DNA of 64,000 nucleotides, taken from NCBI RefSeq assembly GCF_014196425.1, contig NZ_JACIDR010000001.1, forward strand, positions 248,001 through 312,000, given 5' to 3'. Positions within the stretch are counted from its first letter, which is position 1. Each line of letters begins with the position of its first letter. The notes below the pieces were generated by a model. It saw nothing but the letters and a program-made list of their open reading frames with translations. It did no database searches and was not told the DNA's origin. Below, in pieces: positions 9,226-17,432 of the stretch. The DNA is from Hansschlegelia beijingensis (lineage in GTDB: Bacteria; Pseudomonadota; Alphaproteobacteria; Rhizobiales; Methylopilaceae). Position numbers and translations under genes: made by a program.

Positions 9226-9702
9226 TCAGGCGGCGGTCTTCTTGCGGCCCCGCTTGGCCGGCGCGGAAGCGGTCTTCTCGGCCGCGGCGGGCTTCGCGGC
9301 GGCCTGCGCCGCCTTGCGGCCGAGGCCCATCTTGAGCGCGAGCTGCGAGCGCGCGGCCGCATAGTTCGGCGCGACCATCGGATAGTCGGCCGGCAGGCCC
9401 CACTTGGCGCGGTAATCTTCCGGGCTCATGTCGTAGGCCGTGCGCAGGTGGCGCTTGAGGCTCTTGTACTTCTTGCCGTCCTCGAGGCTGATCAGATAGT
9501 CCGGCGTGATGGACTTCTTGATCGGAACCGCCGGCTTGAGCTCGACAGCCGGCTCTTCCGTCTTGCCGCGCGCCGTCGCGCCCAGCGCCGCATGCACAGA
9601 CTGGATCAGAGCGGGGAGCTCGGCCGCAGGCACCGAATTGTTGCTGACATAGGCGCCGACGATATCGGCCGCGAGGCCGACGAAATCAATTTCATCGTTC
9701 AT
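9226..9702 (-). CDS. MucR/Ros family regulator lacking zinc ligands
   Basis: DNA-binding regulator or H-NS-like chromosome organiser of alphaproteobacteria, 158 residues. The N-terminal part (MNDEIDFVGLAADIVGAYVS) is the family oligomerisation region. The DNA-binding region reads SLEDGKKYKSLKRHLRTAYD, then MSPEDYRAKWGLPADYPMVAPNYAAARS. In Ros the zinc is held by Cys-x2-Cys and two His; here these positions read Ser, Asp, His and Tyr, so only one ligand remains. A lysine/alanine-rich tail follows. The start at 9702 was chosen over an upstream extension because the family N-terminus begins there. Confidence 0.9.
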   Translation of the reverse strand: MNDEIDFVGLAADIVGAYVSNNSVPAAELPALIQSVHAALGATARGKTEEPAVELKPAVPIKKSITPDYLISLEDGKKYKSLKRHLRTAYDMSPEDYRAKWGLPADYPMVAPNYAAARSQLALKMGLGRKAAQAAAKPAAAEKTASAPAKRGRKKTAA

Positions 9703-9976
9703 CGTGTCTTTCGCTCCTTCACGAGTGAAGCACACATGCGCGCGCAAGACCGGAGATGCAAGCTCTTTCCCGGGAAATTTTTGGTCTCCCGACCTGCGTT
9801 GTTGCGCGCGCCGATGACGAGAGGGCCGCGAGGTCCGGAGGAGAAGTAAAAATGGCGCGCATTCAGGTGGACGGCATGTCACGACGGCGGCGACGCGACC
9901 GGTCGCAACTGGCGGCCGGAAAAATTGTTTGTCCAGAAGGCGTTATGAGGCGCTTCCTTGCGCGATCCAAGTTCTG

Positions 9977-11158
9977 TCAGAACGCTGACAGCCCCGTCAG
10001 GCCGCGTCCGATAATCAGCGCATGAATGTCATGCGTGCCTTCGTAAGTGTTCACAGCTTCGAGATTCAGCATGTGCCGCATGATCGGGAAATCTTCCGAA
10101 ACGCCGGCCGCGCCAAGCATGTCGCGCGCCTGCCGGGCGATGTCGAGCGCCTTTCCGCAGTTGTTGCGCTTCACGATCGACACTGATTCGGCGGCCAGCT
10201 GGCCTTCGTCGAACAGGCGCCCGACGCGAAGCGCCGCCTGCAGGCCAAGCGCGATCTCGGTCGCCATGTCGGCGAGCTTCTTCTGGACGAGCTGGTTGGC
10301 CGCGAGCGGGCGATCGAACTGGCGGCGTTCGAGCGTGTAATCGCGCGCCACCTGCAGGCACTCCTCGGCCGCTCCCATGGCGCCCCAGGCGATGCCGTAG
10401 CGCGCGGCCATGAGGCAGCTGAACGGGGCGCGAAGGCCGGCGGCGCCCGGAAGCAGCGCCTCCTCCGCAACATGCACGTCGTCCATCACGATTTCGCCCG
10501 TGACGGACGCCCGCAGCGAAAGCTTGCCGGCGATCTTCGGCGCGGAGAGCCCGCGCGCGCCCTTGTCCAGCAGGAAGCCGCGCACCTCGCCGTCATGCGC
10601 CTCCGACTTCGCCCAGACGAGGAAGACATCGGCGAGGGGCGCGTTCGAGATCCAGGTCTTGCTTCCGGTGAGCACAAAGCCGTCGGAGACCTTGCGGGCC
10701 CGCGTCAGCATCGAGGCCGGGTCTGACCCGGCGCCCGGTTCAGTGAGGCCAAAACATCCGATCAGTTCGCCGGTCGCGAGCCCGGGCAAGTAACGGGCGC
10801 GCTGGCGCTCGTCGCCGAAGGCATGGATCGGATGCATCACGAGCGAGGACTGCACGCTCATCATGGAGCGGTAGCCGCTGTCGACCCGCTCGATCTCGCG
10901 AGCGGCCAGCCCCGACGCGACATAGGAGGCGCCGGCGCAGCCATATTCCGTCGGCAGGGTCACGCCCAGCAGCCCGCGGGCGCCCATCTCGCGGAAGATG
11001 CCGGGGTCGGCCTCCTCCCGGGCGAAAGCCCGGACGACGCGTCGACGCAGCGTCTCGCGCGCGAAATCCGCCGCCGCGTCGCGGATCATCCGCTCCTCCG
11101 AGCTCAGTTGCTCTTCGAGCAGAAACGGATCGTCCCAGCGAAAGGTCTTGCGGCTCAA
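9977..11158 (-). CDS. gcdH: Glutaryl-CoA dehydrogenase (acyl-CoA dehydrogenase family)
   Basis: FAD enzyme oxidising and decarboxylating glutaryl-CoA to crotonyl-CoA in lysine, tryptophan and glutarate breakdown. The 393 residues show [22 protein letters not shown] at the N-terminus, the FAD loop [20 protein letters not shown] and the end motif [20 protein letters not shown], where Glu373 is the catalytic base position of this subfamily. The best start is TTG at 11158, 6 bases after AGGGAG and right before the conserved N-terminus. An ATG further out (11353) would add 65 unrelated residues across the divergent promoter region. No other lysine-degradation gene is nearby. Confidence 0.9.
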   Translation of the reverse strand: MSRKTFRWDDPFLLEEQLSSEERMIRDAAADFARETLRRRVVRAFAREEADPGIFREMGARGLLGVTLPTEYGCAGASYVASGLAAREIERVDSGYRSMMSVQSSLVMHPIHAFGDERQRARYLPGLATGELIGCFGLTEPGAGSDPASMLTRARKVSDGFVLTGSKTWISNAPLADVFLVWAKSEAHDGEVRGFLLDKGARGLSAPKIAGKLSLRASVTGEIVMDDVHVAEEALLPGAAGLRAPFSCLMAARYGIAWGAMGAAEECLQVARDYTLERRQFDRPLAANQLVQKKLADMATEIALGLQAALRVGRLFDEGQLAAESVSIVKRNNCGKALDIARQARDMLGAAGVSEDFPIMRHMLNLEAVNTYEGTHDIHALIIGRGLTGLSAF

Positions 11159-11285
11159 CTGCGGCTCCCTGGTGAGACCGGACGATCCTGGCGCTCGGCG
11201 CTCGGCGCCCGGCGGTGGCGGCCGTCGCGCTTTGTCGCCAGACAGGTATTGACCGCCTGAAATGCTGCGCATAGCCTTTGCTGCA

Positions 11286-11334
11286 AGAGCGAAGGGGCTC
11301 TCGCCGGCGCAGGCCGGGCGAGGGCCCCTTTTTT
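11286..11334 (+). terminator. Attenuator-like terminator in the amiC leader
   Basis: A 14-bp stem with one G-T pair (AAGGGGCTCTCGCC at 11292-11305 with GGCGAGGGCCCCTT at 11317-11330) and an 11-nt loop runs into a six-T tract (11329-11334), 17 bases before the amiC ATG. No rightward gene lies upstream, since gcdH is divergent, so its natural role is to stop the amiC leader transcript. A smaller hairpin, AGAGC/GCTCT around GAAGGG (11286-11301), uses the 5' arm and cannot form at the same time. That is how an antiterminator would work. Confidence 0.75.
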
Positions 11335-11351
11335 CGTTTTTGCGGGGGCTC

Positions 11352-12521
11352 ATGGCGGCGAAACTAGACCTGAACCGTCCGCTGATCGTCGGCGCGCTCT
11401 ACTCGCAGACAGGGCCGACGGCGTTCGTCGAGCGCACGCAATACAACGCGACGCTGCTCGCCATAGAGGAGGTCAACGCCGCCGGCGGCGTGGGAGGCCG
11501 GGAAGTGATCCCGGTCACCTATGACGCGCGTTCCGATCCCGCCCGCTTCAGCCAGCTCGCGGAACGCATGATCGACGAGGACGGCGCGTCCCTGCTGGTC
11601 GGCTGCTACATGAGCAACACCCGCCAGGCGGTGGTCCCGGTCGTGGAGCGGCGCGGCGCGCTGCTCGCCTATGCGGCTCCCTATGAGGGCTTCGAGTATT
11701 CGCCGAACGTGATCTATGGCGGCGCGGTGCCGAGCCAGCACATCGTCATGCTGGCGCGCCATCTGATGGGCGCAGGCGGCAAGAGCTTCTATCTCGTCGG
11801 CACCCGCTACACCTTCCCGATCGAGTGCAACCGCGTGATGATGACGCTGGTGGCCGAGCGCAACGGGCAGACGCTCGCCGAGCGCTATGTGCCGCTCGAC
11901 GTCTCGCGGCGCGAGCTCGACCAGATCGTGCAGGACATCCGGGCGAAGCGGCCCGACGTCGTCTTCTGCGCCGTGGTGGGGGAGGCGGCGAGCGCGTTCT
12001 ACGAGCTCTGCGCGGAGGCCGGCGTGGGCCAGCACACCACGATCGCGAGCCTCACCACCACCGAGGCCGAACTGGCCCTGATGCCGCCCGGCCTCGTTGA
12101 AGGCCACCTGACGGCCGCGACCTACTTCCAGTCCGTGGCGTCGGCCGCCAATCGTCGCTTCGTGCGCAGCTACCAGGCGCGCTTCGGCCTGCAGGAGCGG
12201 CTGAACGCGATGGCCGAGACGGCCTACAGCCTGACCCACATGGTTCTCGCCGCCGTGGGCCGCGCCGGCTCGGTCGACGCCTCCGCGCTGCGCGAGGATC
12301 TCGCCGCCACGCCGTTCCAGGCGCCGCAGGGGGAGATCCGGCTCGATGCCGAGAACGGGCACATGTATCTCTGGCCGCGGATCGCGCGGGTTCAGTCGAA
12401 CGACTTCAAGATCGTGGAGGAGACGGCCGCCCCGGTGAAACCCGACCCGTATCTGATCGACCACGCGCCGCCTGAGTGGGACATCAGGCCGGAGACGACG
12501 GGCCGGGCGGTGGGGCTGTAG
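11352..12521 (+). CDS. amiC: AmiC-like amide sensor (Peripla_BP_5 fold)
   Basis: Ligand-binding protein of the AmiC/UrtA group, 389 residues. It has no signal peptide ([21 protein letters not shown]), so it should be cytoplasmic, as AmiC of Pseudomonas is. In that system AmiC binds short amides and holds or releases AmiR. Family motifs are [33 protein letters not shown]-like [15 protein letters not shown], and [20 protein letters not shown]. The start at 11352 gives the family N-terminus; an upstream in-frame extension would be translated through the leader terminator. It is 3 bases from the ANTAR gene. It is paralogous to the exported binding protein at 18.4 kb. The true ligand is unknown. 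Confidence 0.88.
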   Translation: MAAKLDLNRPLIVGALYSQTGPTAFVERTQYNATLLAIEEVNAAGGVGGREVIPVTYDARSDPARFSQLAERMIDEDGASLLVGCYMSNTRQAVVPVVERRGALLAYAAPYEGFEYSPNVIYGGAVPSQHIVMLARHLMGAGGKSFYLVGTRYTFPIECNRVMMTLVAERNGQTLAERYVPLDVSRRELDQIVQDIRAKRPDVVFCAVVGEAASAFYELCAEAGVGQHTTIASLTTTEAELALMPPGLVEGHLTAATYFQSVASAANRRFVRSYQARFGLQERLNAMAETAYSLTHMVLAAVGRAGSVDASALREDLAATPFQAPQGEIRLDAENGHMYLWPRIARVQSNDFKIVEETAAPVKPDPYLIDHAPPEWDIRPETTGRAVGL

Positions 12522-12524
12522 GCC

Positions 12525-13115
12525 ATGCTCAAGGCTCTGCGCGACATCCGCAACGTCCGCGTCGTGGTCTTTCATCCGAAGGATCGCGAATGCGACGAGC
12601 TGGTCGCGCAGCTCAGACGGATCGGCTGCCAGGTGGAGGCCATCTGGCCGCCGCGCGAGGAGGTTCTGCCGCTCGCCGAAGTGGTCTTCATGCTGTTTCG
12701 CCAGGACGGCTTCACCCATGTGCTGCTGAAGGCCCTGGCGGAGCGCGGACCCGACGTCACGCTGGTCGGGATCGTCGAGTTCGAGAGCCCGGCGGTGATC
12801 GAGGCCGTGGCGCGCGCCGGGGTCAGCGCCATCATCACCAAGCCGATCCGGGCCTTCGGCCTGCTGACCAGCATGGTCGTGGCGCAAACTTTGTCGACAA
12901 GAGAAAAAAGCCTGCTTGACAGAGTTCGGAAGCTTGAGGATAAATTAAACGGCTTCAGGCGGCTTGAGAAAGCCAAGTCTATTCTGATGACCCGCAGGGG
13001 ATGGTCTGAGAAAGAGGCTTACGAAGCTATCAGATCTCGCGCGATGTCTGCGCGAGTTGCTATGGACGTCGTCTGTTCGACGATCATAGATGCAGAGGAA
13101 TTGACCGGACCCTAG
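12525..13115 (+). CDS. amiR: AmiR-like ANTAR-domain antitermination regulator
   Basis: RNA-binding antiterminator of 196 residues. Residues 1-125 form a receiver-like domain without a clear phospho-acceptor pocket (VFHPKDRECDELVAQLRRIG, then VGIVEFESPAVIEAVARAGV), as in AmiR. A coiled coil follows (SLLDRVRKLEDKLNGFRRLE), then the ANTAR helices (EKAKSILMTRRGWSEKEAYE, then AIRSRAMSARVAMDVVCSTI). ANTAR proteins bind paired leader hairpins and prevent terminator formation. It is coupled to amiC (3-base gap) and followed by a terminator before hyuA. The 3' end of the gene is noticeably less GC-rich than its neighbours. Confidence 0.9.
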   Translation: MLKALRDIRNVRVVVFHPKDRECDELVAQLRRIGCQVEAIWPPREEVLPLAEVVFMLFRQDGFTHVLLKALAERGPDVTLVGIVEFESPAVIEAVARAGVSAIITKPIRAFGLLTSMVVAQTLSTREKSLLDRVRKLEDKLNGFRRLEKAKSILMTRRGWSEKEAYEAIRSRAMSARVAMDVVCSTIIDAEELTGP

Positions 13116-13192
13116 TCGCGTCGGCGCTGCTGCGCCGCCACCGGTCCGGACATATCGATCCGCGCGCGCCACCGATGTCGCGAACGGGTCAC

Positions 13193-13238
13193 GGCTAAGG
13201 AAGCCATCGCCAGCATCACCGCTGGCGGTGGCTTTTTT
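13193..13238 (+). terminator. Attenuator-like terminator in the hyuA leader
   Basis: A 14-bp stem with one G-T pair (AAGCCATCGCCAGC at 13201-13214 with GCTGGCGGTGGCTT at 13221-13234), loop ATCACC, runs into a six-T tract (13233-13238). It lies between amiR and hyuA, 56 bases before the hyuA ATG. A competing small hairpin GGCT/AGCC around AAGGA (13193-13205) covers its 5' arm, as in the amiC leader. It could simply end the amiCR transcript. Repetition of the design, and an antiterminator gene just upstream, favour regulated read-through. Confidence 0.75.
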
Positions 13239-13293
13239 CGTTTCTGCGCCCGGCCGCTGCGGCGGACGGCGCCGACCGCATGGAGAGCGATCG

Positions 13294-15351
13294 ATGACGA
13301 CGGAAATAGACGCCCTCGACAAGAAGGTCCGGGTCGCCTGCGACGTAGGCGGCACCTTCACGGACATCTGCGTGCTGAACGAGAAGTCCGGCCTGATGCA
13401 CGTGGCGAAGGTGCCCACCACGCCTGACCCGATCGACGGGGTGTTGGCGGGCATCGACGCCGGCGGCGTCGACCTCAACGACCTGCTGCTGTTCAAGCAC
13501 GGCACCACGCTCGCCACCAACGCGCTGATCACCCGCCGCTTCCCGCCCGCGGTGATGATCACCACCAAGGGCTTTCGGGACACGATCGAGATCCGGCGCG
13601 GCAACCGCGACGATCTCTGGGACACCTACAAGGAGATGGCGAAGCCCTACATCCGCCGTCGCGACCGCCTGGTGGTCACGGAGCGGACGGACTACGCCGG
13701 CAAGATCGTCACCCCGCTCGACGAGGCGGAAGCCGCCGACCTCGCGCGCATCGTCAAGAAGCGCGGCGTGAAGACCGTGGCGATCTGCTTCGCCAACGCC
13801 TTCGTCAATCCGGAAAACGAGCGCCGGATGCGGGACGTCATCGCCCGCGAGATCCCGGATGCGACCATCTCGATCTCGAGCGACATCATGCCCGAGATCT
13901 TCGAGCATGAGCGCTTCTCCACCACCGTCGCCAACGCGGTGCTGGCCCCGGTCGTGGGCGGCTACGCCAAGCGGCTCGAGGGCCGCATGAAGGAAGGCGG
14001 CTACAAGGAGGACGTGCTGCTGCTGCACTCCGGCGGCGGCGTGATGACGGCCAAGATGGCGGAGAACTTCGCCGCGCGCCTGTCGGCCTCCGGCATCGCG
14101 GCGGGCGCGATCGCGAGCCGTTTCGTGGCCGAGCAGGCCGGCTTCAAGAACTCGATCGGCCTCGACATGGGCGGCACCTCGACGGACGTGTCGCTGTGCG
14201 ACGACGGCCAGCTGCGGGTCACCAAGGAGTGGTTCGTCGAATACGGCTACCCGATCTGCTTCCCCTCGATCGAGGTGCTGACGATCGGCGCCGGCGGCGG
14301 GTCGCTCGCCTGGATCGACGCGGCCAAGTCGCTGCGCAACGGCCCGCAGTCGGCGGGCTCGACGCCGGGGCCGGCCTGCTACGGCCGCGGCGGCGAGAAC
14401 CCGACGAACTGCGACGCAAACGTCGTGCTCGGCCGGCTCAGCGACGAGCTCGCCGGCGGCAAGGTCTCGCTCGACAAGGCGCTTGCCACCGAGGCGATCC
14501 GCAAGGGCGTCGCCGAGCCGATGGGCATGTCGATCGAGGACGCGGCGCTGTCCATCCTCAAGGTCGCCAACGCCAACATGGCGGACGCGGTGCGGCTGCT
14601 GTCGATCCGCCGCGGCTATGATCCGCGCGACTTCGCGCTGGTCGCGTTCGGCGGCGCAGGCCCGCTCCATGGCGCGGCGCTCGCCAAGGACCTGTCGATC
14701 CCGGTCGTCCTGGTGCCGCCGAATCCGGGCGTCACCTCCGCGCTCGGTTGCCTGCTCGTCGACATCCAGCACGACGTCACGCAGATGTACCTCGCCAAGG
14801 CCGACGACGTGGACATCGCGGAGGTCGAGCAGACCTTCCAGGCGCTCGAGCGCGAAGGCCGCGAGCGCCTCAAGATGGAAGGCGTCACCGACGACCGCAT
14901 GGTGTTCCAGCGCAAGATCGACATGCGCTATCTCGGCCAGTGGCGCGCGCTCTCGATTTCGCTCTCGGCGCCCGTGACCTCGCTCGACGAGGCGATCGCG
15001 ACCTTCCACCACGAGCACGGCCGCGAGCACAATTACTCGCGCCCTGGCGCGCCGGTCGAAATCTACCGGCTGAGCGTCATCGCGACCGGCGTCACCGCCA
15101 AGGCGAAATTCGCCGAGTTCGAGCCCGTGGACGCCAGGCCGGAGCCCTCGGGCGCCCGCATGGTGCGCTTCGACGAACTGCCGGAGGCGGTCGAGACGCC
15201 GGTCTACGACCGCACCGATCTCCGCGCCGGCATGAAGGTCGCGGGCCCGGCGGTGATCGACCAGCTCGACTCCACCGTCATCGTTCCGCCCGGCGTCACC
15301 GCCGAGGTCGACCGGTTCCTCACCATCGTCATGCGCATCCCGCAGGCCTGA
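13294..15351 (+). CDS. hyuA: Hydantoinase/oxoprolinase family protein, A subunit
   Basis: ATP-dependent subunit of the HyuA/5-oxoprolinase/acetone-carboxylase beta superfamily, 685 residues. It shows the actin-like ATPase N-terminus (RVACDVGGTFTDICVLNE), FKHGTTLATNALITRR, the second nucleotide motif GLDMGGTSTDVSL and the signature STPGPACYGRGG. These enzymes phosphorylate a carbonyl or enolate so that a ring amide can be opened or a carboxylation driven. Substrates known in the family are 5-oxoproline, hydantoins, N-methylhydantoin, caprolactam, acetone and acetophenone. The ATG at 13294 follows the leader terminator. It pairs with hyuB 29 bases downstream. The AmiCR and amide-transporter context favours a cyclic amide or ureide substrate. 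Confidence 0.88.
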   Translation: MTTEIDALDKKVRVACDVGGTFTDICVLNEKSGLMHVAKVPTTPDPIDGVLAGIDAGGVDLNDLLLFKHGTTLATNALITRRFPPAVMITTKGFRDTIEIRRGNRDDLWDTYKEMAKPYIRRRDRLVVTERTDYAGKIVTPLDEAEAADLARIVKKRGVKTVAICFANAFVNPENERRMRDVIAREIPDATISISSDIMPEIFEHERFSTTVANAVLAPVVGGYAKRLEGRMKEGGYKEDVLLLHSGGGVMTAKMAENFAARLSASGIAAGAIASRFVAEQAGFKNSIGLDMGGTSTDVSLCDDGQLRVTKEWFVEYGYPICFPSIEVLTIGAGGGSLAWIDAAKSLRNGPQSAGSTPGPACYGRGGENPTNCDANVVLGRLSDELAGGKVSLDKALATEAIRKGVAEPMGMSIEDAALSILKVANANMADAVRLLSIRRGYDPRDFALVAFGGAGPLHGAALAKDLSIPVVLVPPNPGVTSALGCLLVDIQHDVTQMYLAKADDVDIAEVEQTFQALEREGRERLKMEGVTDDRMVFQRKIDMRYLGQWRALSISLSAPVTSLDEAIATFHHEHGREHNYSRPGAPVEIYRLSVIATGVTAKAKFAEFEPVDARPEPSGARMVRFDELPEAVETPVYDRTDLRAGMKVAGPAVIDQLDSTVIVPPGVTAEVDRFLTIVMRIPQA

Positions 15352-15380
15352 GCCCGGCGAAGCGACAAGGGAAAACAGTC

Positions 15381-17393
15381 ATGGCTGGCAGCTATCAAGA
15401 CCTCGACCCGGTGACTTTCGAGGTTCTCAAGAACGCCTACGTCAACATCGTCGACCAGATGGCCGAGCAGATCTTCCGGACCTGCTACTCCTTCGTCATC
15501 TATTCGCGCGACTTCTCCTCCGCCCTGTGCGACGCCAATGGCGACACGATCATGCAGGGCTCCGGCGACATCGCCGCGCATGTCGGCACGCTGCACTACA
15601 CGGCGAAGGCGGTGATCAACGCCTTCAAGGACGACATCCATCCGGGCGACGTCTTCGTCGTGAACGACGTCTACCAGGGCGGAACGCACTTCAACGACAC
15701 CCGCATCGTCCGCCCGATGTTCTACAAGGACGAACTGCTGGGCTTCGCGCAGGCCAACGGCCACTGGGCCGACGTGGGCGGCGCAGTGCCGGGCTCGTTC
15801 AACGTCAACGCGCTCGACCACATGGCCGAGGGCCTGCGCATCACGCCCACCCGGGTGTGGAGCAAGGGCAGGTGCCTGGACGACGTCTGCAACCTGATCG
15901 CCTCCAACACCCGCGCGCCGGCCGACATCATCGGCGACATGCAGGCCCAGGCCGAGGCCGCCAAGGTCGCGGAGCAGGAGATCTGCCGGCTGGTCGAGAA
16001 ATACGGGCTCGACGTGATCAAGACATCGTTCGGCGCGGTGCAGGACTATGTCGAGACGCTCACCCGCCAGCGCATCGACGCGCTGCCGGACGGCGTGTGG
16101 GAGACCGAGGACTACATCGACGTCGATCCCGGCGCCGGCGAAGGCCTCGTGCCGATCCGGGTCCGCATGACGATCGACGGCGACACGGTGCATTACGACC
16201 TGTCGAAGTCGCATCCGAAGTCGATCAGAAGCTTCCTCAACGCCTGTTTCGGCGGCTCCTTCGCGGCGATCGTCGCGGGCACCAAGATGCAGTTCCCGGA
16301 GATCCCGCTGAACTCCGGCTTCTACCGCGTCGTGACCGTCGACCTCGGGCCGGAGGGCTCGGTGGTCAACGCCGCCTGGCCGACGCCGGTCGCGGGCTTC
16401 TGCTCGGGGCCGTTCGAGAAGATCATGAACTCGATCTTCGAGCTCTGGGCGGAGGTGATGCCGGAGCGCGCGATGGCCTGCACCTTCAACCTCGACTACC
16501 TGCTGATCGGCGGGCGGGACGGGCGCGAGGCGGGCCACAAATACTTCATGTGGTACGACTGGATGGTCGGCGGCTGGGGCGCCCGCAACGGGCGCGACGG
16601 ATGGGCGGCGACCGGACCGGTGTTCGGCGTCCAGCTGGGCACGCAGCCCTTCGAGGGGCAGGAGCGCCTCGCGCCGGTGCTCACCACCTGCCACGAGCTG
16701 CGCGTCGACTCCGGCGGACCGGGGGAATCCCGCGGCGGCATGGGGGTCGAGAAGGGCGTCATCCTGACCAATGTCGACCGGACCGTGGTGTCCTACTGCT
16801 GCGACCGGGAGCGCTCGATCACCTGGGGCCTCTGGGGCGGGTTGCCCTCGATCCCGCACGGCGTCTGGGTGAACCAGGGCCGGGAGAACGAGAAGTATCT
16901 CGGCTCGCTGTTCTCCAACGAACCGCTGCAGTCCGGCGACCTCGTCAGCCGACCTTCCGCCGGCGGCGGCGGCCTCGGCGACCCGCTCGAGCGGGATCCG
17001 CAACTCGTCTGCGAGGACGTCGCCGACGGCTATGTGTCGATCGCGCGGGCCGCGCTCGACTACGGCGTCGTCGTGAAGGAGGTCGACGCCGATCTCGCCG
17101 AGTACCGCGTGGACCACGAGGCGACGCTCGCCAAGCGGGCCTTTATCCGGGCCAACCGCCTCAAATGGCTGCAGGTCGATCCGGAGGAGATCGCGGCGAA
17201 ATACCGCGCCGGCGAACTCGACATGCTCGACCTGATCCGGACCTACGGGGTGATCGTCAACTGGGGCTCGGGGGAGTTGCTGCGCAAGACCACGGAGCAG
17301 TTCCGAGCGATGCTTCTGCGCCGCGCGGCGCCCTATTGGGGCAAGCGGCGCTCGCCGGGCGAGGACGCCACGGTTTCGCTCAAGGTCGCCTGA
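15381..17393 (+). CDS. hyuB: Hydantoinase B/oxoprolinase family protein, B subunit with C-terminal extension
   Basis: Partner subunit of HyuA, 670 residues. HyuB motifs are clear: NDVYQGGTHFNDTRIVRPMF, ANGHWADVGGAVPGSFNVNA, then EGLRITPTRVW, and the glycine-rich SAGGGGLGDPLERDP. It is longer than the 520-590 residues common for HyuB. The last 110 residues after the GLGDP motif (ending in WGSGELLRKTTEQFRAML and PYW) look like the tail of acetone-carboxylase-type alpha subunits, as I recall them. No acetone-carboxylase gamma subunit gene is present. The start at 15381 begins with the family N-terminus (DPVTFEVLKNAYVNIVDQMA). The reaction is therefore open: ring-amide hydrolysis or a carboxylation. 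Confidence 0.88.
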   Translation: MAGSYQDLDPVTFEVLKNAYVNIVDQMAEQIFRTCYSFVIYSRDFSSALCDANGDTIMQGSGDIAAHVGTLHYTAKAVINAFKDDIHPGDVFVVNDVYQGGTHFNDTRIVRPMFYKDELLGFAQANGHWADVGGAVPGSFNVNALDHMAEGLRITPTRVWSKGRCLDDVCNLIASNTRAPADIIGDMQAQAEAAKVAEQEICRLVEKYGLDVIKTSFGAVQDYVETLTRQRIDALPDGVWETEDYIDVDPGAGEGLVPIRVRMTIDGDTVHYDLSKSHPKSIRSFLNACFGGSFAAIVAGTKMQFPEIPLNSGFYRVVTVDLGPEGSVVNAAWPTPVAGFCSGPFEKIMNSIFELWAEVMPERAMACTFNLDYLLIGGRDGREAGHKYFMWYDWMVGGWGARNGRDGWAATGPVFGVQLGTQPFEGQERLAPVLTTCHELRVDSGGPGESRGGMGVEKGVILTNVDRTVVSYCCDRERSITWGLWGGLPSIPHGVWVNQGRENEKYLGSLFSNEPLQSGDLVSRPSAGGGGLGDPLERDPQLVCEDVADGYVSIARAALDYGVVVKEVDADLAEYRVDHEATLAKRAFIRANRLKWLQVDPEEIAAKYRAGELDMLDLIRTYGVIVNWGSGELLRKTTEQFRAMLLRRAAPYWGKRRSPGEDATVSLKVA

Positions 17394-17408
17394 GCGCGTG
17401 CCGCGCTG

Positions 17409-17432
17409 GCCGGCCTCCTGCGGGAGGCCGGC
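17409..17432 (+). terminator. Hairpin at the end of the hyuAB operon
   Basis: A perfect 10-bp stem (GCCGGCCTCC with GGAGGCCGGC) and a 4-nt loop begin 16 bases after the hyuB stop. No T tract follows, so transcript ending here is likely but not textbook. Confidence 0.55.

Noticed and set aside
11230-11300. Sigma-54 promoter for amiC
   Set aside because: A TTGC is present near 11277 but no GG lies 10 bp upstream of its GC, so the element fails.
11159-11353. 65-residue N-terminal extension of glutaryl-CoA dehydrogenase from an ATG
   Set aside because: The extension is not like the family, crosses the divergent promoter and amiC terminator, and a TTG with AGGGAG stands right before the conserved N-terminus.
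11230-13240. Canonical ANTAR RNA motif (two hexaloop hairpins with A1 and G4) in the amiC and hyuA leaders
   Set aside because: I could not find two adjacent hexaloop hairpins fitting that consensus; only single small hairpins overlapping each terminator are clear. A covariance model is needed.
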